A DNA stretch of 64,000 nt from Clostridia bacterium (GCA_017623475.1 JAGAPC010000020.1:1-64000), one strand, 5' to 3'. Counted from the stretch's first letter, positions 51,179-59,609 are shown. The notes: generated by a model from the letters alone, not told the origin. Numbers and translations: made by a program.

Positions 51179-51829
51179 TTACTTCGTCATTTTTTCCTGT
51201 TTGACTTTTTTGTCGATGACGTGGCGGGATGTCAATTCGTCGTGGATGTCTTCGAGGGAGATGCCCATTTCGATCATCATGACCATCACGTGGTAGGTCA
51301 GGTCTGCGATTTCGTAGATAGTTTCCTTTTTATCGTCGGCTTTTCCGGCGATGATAACTTCGGTACATTCTTCCCCGACCTTTTTCAGGATCTTGTCGAT
51401 GCCTTTTTCAAAGAGGTAGGTGGTGTAAGAGCCTTCTTTTTTCTCGGTTTTTCTGCCTTCGATCAAGGTCATCAGCGATTGCAGAGAAAATGCTTGTCTC
51501 TCATCACTTTCAAAGACCGGGTTATGGAAGCAAGATTCTTCCCCCAAGTGGCAGGCAGGTCCGTCTTTTTCCACCAACACCGTCAAAGCGTCGTTGTCGC
51601 AATCGGCGGTAATGGAGACGATATGCTGATAATTCCCCGACGTTTCGCCCTTTCTCCAAAGTTCGTTGCGGGAGCGAGACCAAAAACAGGTCTTTTCTTC
51701 TTTGATACTGATTTCAAGACTTTCCTTATTCATGTACGCCAAGGTCAAAACGTCCTTGGTTTTTGCGTCCACCACGATGGCGGGGATCAAGCCCTTTTCG
51801 TCAAATTTCAGTTGATTGATGTCGATCAT
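51179..51829 (-). CDS. hisIE: Bifunctional phosphoribosyl-AMP cyclohydrolase / phosphoribosyl-ATP pyrophosphatase
   Basis: Histidine steps 2 and 3. The 216-residue protein has an N-terminal HisI domain (about 1-115; [42 protein letters not shown] and the zinc-binding cysteine area EESCFHN) and a C-terminal HisE domain (about 118-208; [26 protein letters not shown]). It is the last gene of the his operon, 3 bases after hisF. The ATG follows AAGGAGATAAATT. Followed by the repeat-derived hairpin at 51092-51165. Confidence 0.96.
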   Translation of the reverse strand: MIDINQLKFDEKGLIPAIVVDAKTKDVLTLAYMNKESLEISIKEEKTCFWSRSRNELWRKGETSGNYQHIVSITADCDNDALTVLVEKDGPACHLGEESCFHNPVFESDERQAFSLQSLMTLIEGRKTEKKEGSYTTYLFEKGIDKILKKVGEECTEVIIAGKADDKKETIYEIADLTYHVMVMMIEMGISLEDIHDELTSRHVIDKKVKQEKMTK

Positions 51830-51832
51830 AAT

Positions 51833-52591
51833 TTATCTCCTTACAGGGATGCCCTGTTTGTGTAATTCTTCTTTCAAGTCGGGAATGGCGACCTCTCCAA
51901 AATGGAAGATCGAAGCCGCAAGCCCCGCGTCAATGGTGGGAATCGCGCGGAAAAGCTGGGTAAAGTGGTCGATTCCCCCGGCTCCGCCCGATGCGATGAT
52001 CGGCACGTTGACCGCGTTGGAAACCGCCTCTAACATCTCGATATCAAAGCCGTTTTTCACGCCGTCGGTGTCGATGGAGTTGACGACCACCTCTCCGGCG
52101 CCGGCATCCACGCCCCGCTTGATCCACTCGATGGCTTCCATGCCGGTATTTTCTCTGCCCCCTTTGGCAAAGACCCGGAACACACCGTCCACCCGCTTCA
52201 CGTCTGCCGACAGAACCACGCATTGATCTCCGTACCGCTTTGCCGCCTCTCCGATCAGGGAGGGGTTGCGGATCGCGCCGGAATTGACGCTTACTTTATC
52301 TGCACCGCATTTCAGCACTCGGTCGAAATCGTCCAGGGTGTTGATGCCACCCCCCACGGTCAGGGGGATGAAGATGGTGCTTGCCACCTCGCAGAGAATG
52401 TCGGTAAACAACGCCCGACCTTCCGCCGAGGCGGTAATATCGTAAAATACCAACTCGTCGGCACCGCAATCGCTGTAATACTTTGCCAAGGAAATCGGCG
52501 ACGAGACGTCCGCAAGTCCCAGGAAATTGACGCCCTTGACTACTCTTCCGTCCTTGACGTCCAGGCAGGGGATGATTCGTTTTGTAATCAT
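51833..52591 (-). CDS. hisF: Imidazole glycerol phosphate synthase, cyclase subunit
   Basis: A 252-residue TIM barrel that closes the imidazole ring using ammonia from HisH, giving imidazole glycerol phosphate and AICAR. It starts MITKRIIPCLDVKDGRVVKG with the catalytic Asp in CLDVKDG, and has VPLTVGGGI-like PLTVGGGINTLDD, KVSVNSGAI, VVLSADVKRVDG (second catalytic Asp), and PIIASGGAGGIDHF. It overlaps the end of hisA by 4 bases (ATGA type), so the two are coupled. Complete. Confidence 0.97.
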   Translation of the reverse strand: MITKRIIPCLDVKDGRVVKGVNFLGLADVSSPISLAKYYSDCGADELVFYDITASAEGRALFTDILCEVASTIFIPLTVGGGINTLDDFDRVLKCGADKVSVNSGAIRNPSLIGEAAKRYGDQCVVLSADVKRVDGVFRVFAKGGRENTGMEAIEWIKRGVDAGAGEVVVNSIDTDGVKNGFDIEMLEAVSNAVNVPIIASGGAGGIDHFTQLFRAIPTIDAGLAASIFHFGEVAIPDLKEELHKQGIPVRR

Positions 52592-53298
52592 AGTAAGCCG
52601 ATCGCCTCCTTCAAATCAATCGCCCCGGTGTAATAGGCTTTTCCGACGATGGCGCCGTACAGATCCATTTCCGCCAAGGCTTTCACGTCGTCCAAGGTGG
52701 AAACGCCCCCCGACGCCACGATATTCATGGAGAATTTTTCGGAAAGCTCTTGATACAATCCCCGATTCGTTCCCTGCATCATGCCGTCCTTGGAAATGTC
52801 GGTGCAGATCAAGGTGGAAACACCGATTTTCTGCATTTTTTCACAGAACACAAAGGCGTCGATTCCGGAAGATTCGGTCCATCCTTTGATGGCGACGCAA
52901 CCGTTTTTGATATCTACGCCCACGGCGATTTTATCTCCGTATTTTGCCACCGCTTCTTCCACGAATCCCTTGTTCGTGACGGCGGCAGTTCCTAAAATGA
53001 CGCGGTCAACTCCTGCGGAAAGGTAGCGGTCGATGACCTCCATGCTTCGGATTCCGCCCCCTACCTCGGTAAACAGATCGGTCTGGGCGATGATGGATTT
53101 GATCGTTTCCAAGTTCGGTGTCTCGCCGGTTTTTGCCCCTTCCAAGTCCACCAAATGAAGATGGGTTGCGCCGGCTTCCTTGAATTTTTTTGCAATTTCC
53201 GGGGGATTGTTGCTATAAACCGTCATTTGATCGTAATCCCCCCGAAGCAGGCGCACCGCCTTGCCCTGGTACAGATCAATGGCAGGGAATAAAAACAT
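52588..53298 (-). CDS. hisA: ProFAR isomerase
   Basis: A 236-residue half-barrel-duplicated TIM enzyme catalysing the ProFAR to PRFAR isomerisation. Landmarks: FPAIDLYQGKAVRL (catalytic Asp), LHLVDLEGAKTG, EVGGGIRSMEVIDRYL, RVILGTAAV, GVDIKNG, CTDISKDGMMQGTN (second catalytic Asp) and IVASGGVSTLDD. AAGGAG precedes the ATG. It is preceded by the small DUF6440-like gene rather than directly by hisH, which is the usual neighbour. Confidence 0.97.
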   Translation of the reverse strand: MFLFPAIDLYQGKAVRLLRGDYDQMTVYSNNPPEIAKKFKEAGATHLHLVDLEGAKTGETPNLETIKSIIAQTDLFTEVGGGIRSMEVIDRYLSAGVDRVILGTAAVTNKGFVEEAVAKYGDKIAVGVDIKNGCVAIKGWTESSGIDAFVFCEKMQKIGVSTLICTDISKDGMMQGTNRGLYQELSEKFSMNIVASGGVSTLDDVKALAEMDLYGAIVGKAYYTGAIDLKEAIGLL

Positions 53299-53308
53299 AG
53301 AAAACTCC

Positions 53309-53491
53309 TTATTCTTCTTCGGCTACGGGGGTGACGACGGGGTTGCCCTGGGCATCGACCAAAACGGTCAATCCTCCGGAATAACCGGTTTGCACGTAAA
53401 GGTAATTCACGCCTGTTTTTTTGTCAACAAAAATGAAGGTTCCGCTGTTTTCCTTTTTTATAAGAAAGCGTTTGTCTTTTTTCGGCTTCAT
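53309..53491 (-). CDS. DUF6440-like small protein inserted between hisH and hisA
   Basis: A 60-residue, basic-then-acidic protein: MKPKKDKRFLIKKENSG, FIFVDKKTGVNYLYVQ, GYSGGLTVLVDAQGNPVV. The pattern TGVNYL followed by GGLTxLxDxxGxP matches what I recall as DUF6440, a family of unknown function common in Firmicutes. A TGAGGAGATTG site precedes the ATG. It is 10 bases from both neighbours, so it is a true member of the his operon. No catalytic motif is visible. Confidence 0.75.
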   Translation of the reverse strand: MKPKKDKRFLIKKENSGTFIFVDKKTGVNYLYVQTGYSGGLTVLVDAQGNPVVTPVAEEE

Positions 53492-53501
53492 AACAATCTC
53501 C

Positions 53502-54113
53502 TCACAGTTCGCAGAAGGTTTTCAAGATCGTCAATCCCACGTTCCCGCTTTTTTCCGGGTGGAATTGGCATCCCATCACGTTATCCTTCGCCACCGCCGC
53601 CGTCAGAATTCCGCCGTATTCGGTGATTGCCGCCGTGGATTCGGCGCAATCGGTTCCGTGATAGGAATGAACAAAATAAACGTGATCCCCTTCGTTTACG
53701 TTTTTAAAAAGAGGGTGTTTTTCTTCCGGGAAATGCAAGGCATTCCAGCCGATATGAGGGATTTTGAGGGTGTTGTCAATGGTTTCTCCGATGGGACGGA
53801 TGGCACCTTTGATCAACCCCAACCCTTCGTGCTCCCCATATTCATAACTTTTTTCCAAAAGCATCTGCATTCCAAGGCAAATGCCCAATAGGGGTTTTCC
53901 GGAGTTTGCCTCGTCAATGACGACCTGAAACAGCCCCGAATCCCGCAATTTTTTCGCCGCGTCACCGAAGGCGCCTACCCCCGGAAGAACGATGCGGTCT
54001 GCCTTCCGCAGTACGTCCGCGTCGTTGGTCACAACCACGTCCGCGCCCACGGAAACGAAGGAGCTTTTCAGCGAAAACAGATTCCCCACGCCGTAATCTA
54101 CGATGGCGATCAT
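53502..54113 (-). CDS. hisH: Imidazole glycerol phosphate synthase, glutamine amidotransferase subunit
   Basis: A 203-residue class I glutaminase that supplies ammonia to HisF. It has DYGVGNLFSLK, LPGVGAFGDA (oxyanion region), LGICLGMQMLL with the nucleophile cysteine, and QFHPEKSG with the catalytic histidine and glutamate. The ATG at 54113 overlaps the hisB stop (TGATG); a TTG one codon earlier is in frame and is less likely. Complete. Confidence 0.96.
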   Translation of the reverse strand: MIAIVDYGVGNLFSLKSSFVSVGADVVVTNDADVLRKADRIVLPGVGAFGDAAKKLRDSGLFQVVIDEANSGKPLLGICLGMQMLLEKSYEYGEHEGLGLIKGAIRPIGETIDNTLKIPHIGWNALHFPEEKHPLFKNVNEGDHVYFVHSYHGTDCAESTAAITEYGGILTAAVAKDNVMGCQFHPEKSGNVGLTILKTFCEL

Positions 54114-54700
54114 CAAAGGACTCCCTTCGTGGAGGGGATTTCGTCTGCGGTATCCGGATCGATGGCTGCCGCTTGACGCAAAATCCGTCCAAACGCCTTG
54201 AACGCACCTTCAATGATGTGATGAGAATTTTCTCCCGCCATCTGCTTCAGGTGCAGGGTGCAGGCGGCCTGCCGTGTAAACGCCAGGAAAAATTCTTTGA
54301 CCAGTTCCGTATCAAAATTTCCGACCTTTTCGGTGGGAATGGCAAGGTCAAAGCCCAAATAAGCGCGCCCGGAAAGATCCACGGCGGCGGCAATCAGCGC
54401 TTCGTCCATGGGCAAAAGGATCGAGCCGTAGCGGTTGATCCCCCGTTTTTCCTTCAGAGCCTCGGCGACGGCTTGCCCCAGGCAGATCCCCACGTCCTCT
54501 ACCGTGTGGTGATCGTCAACCTCAACGTCCCCCTTACAGGTAACCGACAGGTCAAAGCGGCTGTGCCGGGCGAATAAGGTCAGCATATGATCCAAAAATC
54601 CGCAACCGGTGTTGATATCGGTCATGCCGGTGCCGTCAAGGGCGAGGGACAGGGTGATGTCGGTTTCTGCCGTCGTGCGGCGAATCGTCGCGTTTCTCAT
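54113..54700 (-). CDS. hisB: Imidazoleglycerol-phosphate dehydratase
   Basis: A 195-residue manganese enzyme that dehydrates imidazole glycerol phosphate. It shows TGCGFLDHMLTLFARHSRFDL (metal ligands, quoted in part), DDHHTVEDVGI, and AENSHHIIEGAFKAFGR-like ENSHHIIEGAFKAFGR, the two H-x-x-E duplicated halves. It is the monofunctional form, without a histidinol phosphatase domain, so HisN/HolPase is encoded elsewhere; the window has no other his phosphatase. Start overlaps hisC by 4 bases. Confidence 0.97.
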   Translation of the reverse strand: MRNATIRRTTAETDITLSLALDGTGMTDINTGCGFLDHMLTLFARHSRFDLSVTCKGDVEVDDHHTVEDVGICLGQAVAEALKEKRGINRYGSILLPMDEALIAAAVDLSGRAYLGFDLAIPTEKVGNFDTELVKEFFLAFTRQAACTLHLKQMAGENSHHIIEGAFKAFGRILRQAAAIDPDTADEIPSTKGVL

Positions 54701-55761
54701 GTTAAATCCTCCAAAATTTCTTTGATTGCGTCGGTCAATGCCTTCATTTGTTCGGGCGTGCCGACGGTGATTCGGTTATATTGACAGATTCGTTTTTTGT
54801 CAAAGTGGCGTACTAAAATGCCACGGTCTTTTAATTTTAAGTATAAGTCTTTTCCGTCGATCTTTTGGTGCTTTGCAAAGATGAAGTTCGCCTTGGAATC
54901 GGTGATTTCAAAGCCCATCCGGGTCAATTCCGCAACGGTTTCTTTTCTTGTTGCGATGATGTTTTTACAATTTTTTGCAGTAATATCATCGTTTTTCAAG
55001 GTGGCGATCCCTGCCGCCATAGTCATGCGGTTAATGTTGTAGGGGTTCGTGGAATATCGCACCGTGTTCAAATCCCGGATCAGTTCTTTACATCCGATGC
55101 CGAAGCCCAGCCGAGCCCCCGCCATGGAACGGGATTTGGAAAAGGTCTGGGTTACCAACAAATTGTCGTACTTCCGAATCAGCGGAATACAGCTCTCTGC
55201 GCCGAAATCCACGTAAGCCTCGTCGATGACGACCAGATTGTTCGGGTTGGACGCCACGATCTTTTCAATCACGTCTGCCGACAGAGCGATGCCCGTGGGT
55301 GCGTTGGGGTTGGCGAGGAAAATATTTTTCCCGATCCCCATATATTTCTCCGGATTGACCGACAGATCGCTTTCCAGGGGAATTTCTTCGTAGGGCACGT
55401 GATTTAAGTCTGCAAACACCGGATAAAATCCATAGGTAATGTCGGGGAAGACCACCGGACGGGTTTCATCGCAAAATGCCATAAAGGCAAAATTGAGAAT
55501 TTCGTCCGAACCGTTGACGGCGATCACTTCATCCGCATCCACGCCCCAACGCTTTGCGAAGGCTTCACAAAGGGAGGAACAGGTGGGATCGGGGTAGAGG
55601 TGAAGCCGTTTTGCTTCTTCTTCCGCCGCCGCCACCGTTTCTTCCGCGGGGGGATAGGGGGATTCGTTGGTGTTCAGCTTGATAAGGTTTAAGATCTTCG
55701 GCTGTTCCCCGGGAGTATAGGGGATCAAATCCTTTTGCTTTTCGGTCAAAAATCGACTCAT
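54697..55761 (-). CDS. hisC: Histidinol-phosphate aminotransferase
   Basis: A 354-residue class I/II PLP aminotransferase. It begins with LIPYTPGEQPK and LNTNESPYPP, has NPNAPTG, VIDEAYVDFG (PLP-binding Asp), TFSKSRSMAGARLGFG (the PLP lysine in SKS) and VRHFDKK...RITVGTPEQ. Starts one base into the hisD stop region. Complete. Position between hisD and hisB is the normal Firmicute order. Confidence 0.96.
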   Translation of the reverse strand: MSRFLTEKQKDLIPYTPGEQPKILNLIKLNTNESPYPPAEETVAAAEEEAKRLHLYPDPTCSSLCEAFAKRWGVDADEVIAVNGSDEILNFAFMAFCDETRPVVFPDITYGFYPVFADLNHVPYEEIPLESDLSVNPEKYMGIGKNIFLANPNAPTGIALSADVIEKIVASNPNNLVVIDEAYVDFGAESCIPLIRKYDNLLVTQTFSKSRSMAGARLGFGIGCKELIRDLNTVRYSTNPYNINRMTMAAGIATLKNDDITAKNCKNIIATRKETVAELTRMGFEITDSKANFIFAKHQKIDGKDLYLKLKDRGILVRHFDKKRICQYNRITVGTPEQMKALTDAIKEILEDLT

Positions 55762-57038
55762 TATTTCTCCTCAAGACGGATGACGGCGCTTTTTGCGTGG
55801 GCGGTCAATCCTTCTTTTTCCGCAAAGAACGCCACTTTGTCGGCAACCCTTGCCAGGGCGTCCTTGGTGTAATAGGTATATTGGGTCTTCTTCACGAAAT
55901 CGTCCACCGACAGGGGGTTGGAAAATTTTGCCGTTCCGCTGGTGGGCAGGGTGTGGTTGGGACCTGCAAAATAGTCTCCCAGGGCTTCGGGGCAATTCCG
56001 TCCCATGAAGATCGAACCGGCGTGGCGGATTTTATCCAGCCAATCAAAGGGGTTATCTACGCACAGCTCCAAGTGTTCGGGGGCGATTTCGTTGGAAATA
56101 TCCACGGCAACCGACAGATCGGGGGCTACAATGATCTTTCCGTTTTTATCAATGGACGTCCGGGCGATCTCCGACCGTTCCAGCTGGGGAATTTGTACCT
56201 CCAATTCCTTTTGAACCGCCTCTGCCAATTCCGTGGAATCGGTCACCAACACCGCCGAGGCAAGCTTATCGTGTTCCGCCTGGGACAGCAGATCCGCCGC
56301 CACGTGCCGGGGATTGGAGTTTTTATCGGCGACGATCAGAATTTCGCTGGGGCCTGCAATCATGTCGATGGAGACCTGTCCGAAGACCTGTTTTTTCGCT
56401 TCCGCCACAAAGGCGTTGCCGGGGCCGACGATTTTATCAACCTTAGGAACGGTCTCGGTTCCGTACGCCAGCGCGGCGATGGCTTGCGCTCCGCCCAACT
56501 TAAAGATTTTATCCACGCAGGAAATTTTTGCCGCCGCCAAAATGACCGGGTTCACCTTCCCGTCCTTCCCCGGAGGCGTGGTGATGACCACCTCGCGGCA
56601 TCCGGCGATCTTTGCGGGAATGGAATCCATCAAAACGGTGGAGGGATAAGCGGCAGTGCCACCGGGAACGTACAGTCCGGCGCGGTCAACGGGGATGATC
56701 TTTTGCCCCACCACGATGCCGTCTTGGTCGTTGATAATGAAACTGTTCCGTACCTGCTTTTCGTGGAATTTGCGGATGTTTTCCGCCGCTTCCTTCAAAA
56801 TTTCCAGGAATTTCGGCTCGACGGACGCTACTGCTTCTTCGATTTCTTCTTCCGTTACCAACAACGACGTCAGTTTTGCGCCGTCGAATTTTTCACAGTA
56901 GGCGTAAAGGGCTTTGTCACCCTCTCTGCGGACGGTGTCGATAATCTCGGCAACTGTTGCTTCTACGTCGATTTCGGGGACGACCCGGGCGAAGATATCC
57001 TGATTTGCCACTTCGCCGTATTTCAGAATCCGAATCAT
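55761..57038 (-). CDS. hisD: Histidinol dehydrogenase
   Basis: A 425-residue zinc enzyme that oxidises histidinol to histidine in two NAD-dependent steps. Landmarks: VDRAGLYVPGGTAAYPSTVL, KIFKLGGAQAIAALAYGTETVP, KIVGPGN-type VGPGNAFV, MIAGPSEILIVAD, DLLSQAEHDKLASA (zinc ligands Q/H) and AEDGPNH-like AGPNHTLPTSGTAKF. Start and end overlap hisG and hisC by a few bases. Complete and standard. Confidence 0.97.
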   Translation of the reverse strand: MIRILKYGEVANQDIFARVVPEIDVEATVAEIIDTVRREGDKALYAYCEKFDGAKLTSLLVTEEEIEEAVASVEPKFLEILKEAAENIRKFHEKQVRNSFIINDQDGIVVGQKIIPVDRAGLYVPGGTAAYPSTVLMDSIPAKIAGCREVVITTPPGKDGKVNPVILAAAKISCVDKIFKLGGAQAIAALAYGTETVPKVDKIVGPGNAFVAEAKKQVFGQVSIDMIAGPSEILIVADKNSNPRHVAADLLSQAEHDKLASAVLVTDSTELAEAVQKELEVQIPQLERSEIARTSIDKNGKIIVAPDLSVAVDISNEIAPEHLELCVDNPFDWLDKIRHAGSIFMGRNCPEALGDYFAGPNHTLPTSGTAKFSNPLSVDDFVKKTQYTYYTKDALARVADKVAFFAEKEGLTAHAKSAVIRLEEK

Positions 57039-57673
57039 TTCGATTCCTCCGTTTGTGCTGCAAGACCGTTCATGACGGCTTGAATCATCTCGTTTTTGAA
57101 TTTAAAACCCGTTTTGTTTGCAATCAGTCGGGCGCTGATGGGAACGATGGTGTCGATGACTTCCAATTTATTTTCCTTCAGCGTCGTTCCGGTTTCCACG
57201 ATATCCACGATTACGTCGCTCAACCCTAAAATGGGGGCGATTTCAATGGATCCGTTCAGGTGGATAATGTCAATATCCCGCCCCAAAGAGGTGTAATGGT
57301 TCAATGCGATATTGGTAAACTTGGTTGCAACCTTCAGCGTGCGGTTGGGATTGTCCCGAAAATCGCTTTTCGCCGCCACCGCCATACGGCATTTGCCGAT
57401 ATTTAAATCCAGAAGCTCGTAAACCTCCGGGCGGTATTCCAACAAAATATCCTTTCCCGCAACCCCTAAATCGGCGGCGCCCCGTTCCACGTAAATGGCA
57501 ACGTCAGACGGCTTGACCCAAAAATAACGGACGCCTTTTTCGGGATTTTCAAAAATCAGCTTTCGGTTGTTTTCTTTAATGGAAGGACATTCAAAGCCCG
57601 CCGCTTCGAACATGGCGTAAACCTTTTCGCCCAATCTTCCTTTGGGAAGGGCGATATTCAGCATCTTATCCAA
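57035..57673 (-). CDS. hisG: ATP phosphoribosyltransferase, short form
   Basis: First committed step of histidine synthesis. The 212-residue short form (LNIALPKGRLGEKV, RGAADLGVAGKDILLE, GSIEIAPILGLSDVIVDIVETG) lacks the C-terminal regulatory domain of the long form and needs HisZ, which is encoded directly upstream. TTG 57673 is chosen because AAGGAGG lies 9 bases before it; the first ATG (57664) would be 18 bases away. The start overlaps hisZ by 8 bases. Confidence 0.95.
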   Translation of the reverse strand: MDKMLNIALPKGRLGEKVYAMFEAAGFECPSIKENNRKLIFENPEKGVRYFWVKPSDVAIYVERGAADLGVAGKDILLEYRPEVYELLDLNIGKCRMAVAAKSDFRDNPNRTLKVATKFTNIALNHYTSLGRDIDIIHLNGSIEIAPILGLSDVIVDIVETGTTLKENKLEVIDTIVPISARLIANKTGFKFKNEMIQAVMNGLAAQTEESK

Positions 57674-58757
57674 GATTTTTCGCCTCCTTCACCGTTACGA
57701 GTTTCTTATATTTTAAATTGGGTTTGTTCCGATGGGCAGTCACCGAGCCCTGCGCCGAAAGCGCTTTGACCGCGGCGGCAATTTCTTCGGGCGTGTCGGT
57801 CTCGTCGTAGAGAAGCACCGTATCCACGTCGTATTCCTTCGTATCCTCCAGCCGTTCCAACAGGTCCAGATAGACCGCAAAGCCGATGGCGTGGGATTTG
57901 CGTGACAACTTTTTCATCATCTTATCGTACTGTCCGCCGGATAAAATCCCCGTAGGAATCCCTTTGACGAACCCCCGGAACACGATGCCGTTATAGTAAC
58001 GCATATCGTTGATGACCGAAAAATCGATGCGAACCGAGTCGATGCCGTTGCTTTTCATCGCGCCGACCAACGCTTCCAGCTGCGCTATGGGTTCTTCCGA
58101 TATCCCGATTTCCTTCAGGGCAGGGAAGACTTCTTCCGGCGTGCCGTAGGTGGTAATCAGCGTTTTAATTGCTCTTGCGGACGCCTCGCAGACGCCCTCG
58201 TTTTTGCAGATTTCCATCGCTCCGTGGAGATTTTTCTCTCCCAAGAGGTTTAAAATCTCCTTTTTCCCTTCATCGGAAAGTCCTGCGTTTTCCAATACCT
58301 CCGAAACGATGCCTAAATGCGATAAATCCAAAAGGCTTTCGTCGGAGATCTGCTCCAGGCTCTTCGCCGCAAGGGTCAGCACCTCTAAAATCTGATAATC
58401 GTCCACCTCTCCGATACATTCCAGCCCCGCCTGCATGATTTCCTTGTACGCGCGGGTTCCTTTGGAGATGCGGTACACGTTTTCGTTGTAATAAACCTTT
58501 TCCACCGTTCCCGGCAGATCCTTGCCGTTTTTGATGATGGATAAGGTCACGTCCGGCTTTAACGCCATCAGCCGTCCGTTGGTATCGGTAAAGGTAATGA
58601 CGTTGTCCGAAACCAGGAAATCCTTGTTCCGCACGTATAGGTCGTATTCCTCAAATTTGCTCATCTTAAAGGGGAGGTATCCGTAACTGCGATACAGTTC
58701 CCGAAGACCGAAGGCGGCTTTTTCGTCGCTGCGTAATACGTTTTGATATAAGTTCAT
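57666..58757 (-). CDS. hisZ: ATP phosphoribosyltransferase regulatory subunit (HisRS-like)
   Basis: A 363-residue class II aaRS-like protein without aminoacylation function that forms the octamer with short HisG and gives histidine feedback. It shows FGLRELYRSYGYLPFKMSKFEEYDLY, RLMALKPDVTLSIIKN (motif 2-like), VYRISKGTRAYKEIMQAGLE and GRYD-like GGQYDKMMKKLSRKSHAIGFAV. The ATG 58757 begins MNLYQNVLRSD; the longer frame runs back over yerC. It is 4 bases after the regulator gene. Confidence 0.94.
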   Translation of the reverse strand: MNLYQNVLRSDEKAAFGLRELYRSYGYLPFKMSKFEEYDLYVRNKDFLVSDNVITFTDTNGRLMALKPDVTLSIIKNGKDLPGTVEKVYYNENVYRISKGTRAYKEIMQAGLECIGEVDDYQILEVLTLAAKSLEQISDESLLDLSHLGIVSEVLENAGLSDEGKKEILNLLGEKNLHGAMEICKNEGVCEASARAIKTLITTYGTPEEVFPALKEIGISEEPIAQLEALVGAMKSNGIDSVRIDFSVINDMRYYNGIVFRGFVKGIPTGILSGGQYDKMMKKLSRKSHAIGFAVYLDLLERLEDTKEYDVDTVLLYDETDTPEEIAAAVKALSAQGSVTAHRNKPNLKYKKLVTVKEAKNLG

Positions 58758-58761
58758 GCTT

Positions 58762-59055
58762 TTATCCTTCCCGGTCGCTCTTTTCCAATAAGGTACGGTA
58801 TCCGCCCGCACCGTAATGCAGGCATTTGTTGACGCGCCCGATGGTTGCGGTGGATGCTCCGGTTTTTTCGGAGATCTGGACGTAGCTCTTTCCCTCGTGT
58901 AAGAGCTTTGCTACCTCCAGCCGCTGGGACATATCCTGCACCTCTTTAATGGTACAGACGTCCTCGAAAAAGGCGTAACATTCGTCGATGCTTTTCAATG
59001 CAAGGATGGAACGGAACAGATTTTCCGTTGCCTCGGTATGAAGGGGCTTCACCAT
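58762..59055 (-). CDS. yerC: YerC/YecD family TrpR-like regulator heading the his operon
   Basis: A 97-residue all-helical repressor-type protein. The helix-turn-helix segment is RLEVAKLLHEGKSYVQISEKTGASTATIGRVNK (quoted here as MSQRLEVAKLLHEGKSY, then VQISEKTGAS and TATIGRVNKCLHYG), the same pattern as E. coli TrpR. It is the first gene of the operon, so it likely controls its own operon, perhaps in response to histidine; this link is inferred from position and from the palindrome in its promoter. GAAAGGAAGG precedes ATG 59055. The longer open frame starts beyond the promoter and is rejected. Confidence 0.88.
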   Translation of the reverse strand: MVKPLHTEATENLFRSILALKSIDECYAFFEDVCTIKEVQDMSQRLEVAKLLHEGKSYVQISEKTGASTATIGRVNKCLHYGAGGYRTLLEKSDREG

Positions 59056-59088
59056 GCCGGATCCTTCCTTTCTGTAAAATACTTTCAC

Positions 59089-59117
59089 ATTATACCACTT
59101 TAGCACGCTAAAGTCAA
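59089..59117 (-). promoter_or_regulatory. his operon promoter with an operator-like palindrome between -35 and -10
   Basis: Minus strand TTGACT (59117-59112), 17 bases, TATAAT (59094-59089). The spacer holds ACTTTAGC-GT-GCTAAAGT (59114-59097), an inverted repeat of 8-base arms. A repressor bound there would block polymerase directly; the YerC/TrpR-like protein encoded by the first gene is the natural candidate. Confidence 0.8.
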
Positions 59118-59170
59118 TAGGTATTTGTGACATATTTGGAAAATCTTTCATTTTTTTGGATTTTACAAAG

Positions 59171-59200
59171 AAAAATCTCCTCCGCAGAGGGCAGAGGAGA
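59171..59200 (-). terminator. Terminator of the NifX-like gene
   Basis: TCTCCTC (59176-59182) pairs with GAGGAGA (59194-59200), and on the minus strand it is followed by TTTTT at 59175-59171. Confidence 0.8.
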
Positions 59201-59207
59201 CCTTGTT

Positions 59208-59609
59208 TCAGTGATGACAATTTCCGCCGCAGCCGTGATTTCCGCAGGCGTGTCCTTCACCGTGATGATGCTCTCCGTGGTGGTTGCATCTCACGTTGGG
59301 GTTAAAATCCAAACAACCGCCCAGAAAGGCGTTGACCGCCGCATCCGCATCTCCCGAAACACCGCCGAACAGTCGGATTCCCGCGTCCTTTAACGCCATT
59401 TGCGCTCCGCCGCCGATTCCGCCGCAGATCAAAACCTCAACTCCCAATGCCTTCAAAAATCCTGCCAACGCACCGTGTCCGCTGCCGTTGGTATCGAAGA
59501 CCGCCGTGTTCAGGATCTTGTTGCCCTCCACGTCATATACCTTAAATTGTTCGGTATGTCCGAAGTGCTGAAAAATCTGTCCGTTTTGATAGGTAACTGC
59601 AATTTTCAT
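59208..59609 (-). CDS. NifB/NifX-family iron-molybdenum cofactor-binding-like protein with His/Cys-rich tail
   Basis: A 133-residue protein with the Nitro_FeMo-Co fold (about 1-100: MKIAVTYQNGQIFQHFGHTEQF, VEVLICGGIGGGAQMALKDAGI, FGGVSGDADAAVNAFLGG). The last 30 residues (NPNVRCNHHGEHHHGEGHAC then GNHGCGGNCHH) are a dense His/Cys metal-binding tail. Members outside nitrogen fixation are of unknown function, perhaps metal-cluster carriers or stress proteins. No nif genes are nearby. Its promoter is at 59644-59672, divergent from the PAP2 gene. Confidence 0.85.
   Translation of the reverse strand: MKIAVTYQNGQIFQHFGHTEQFKVYDVEGNKILNTAVFDTNGSGHGALAGFLKALGVEVLICGGIGGGAQMALKDAGIRLFGGVSGDADAAVNAFLGGCLDFNPNVRCNHHGEHHHGEGHACGNHGCGGNCHH

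Noticed and set aside
54113-54116. TTG one codon upstream as the hisH start
   Set aside because: The ATG at 54113 overlaps the hisB stop in a TGATG arrangement typical of coupled genes.
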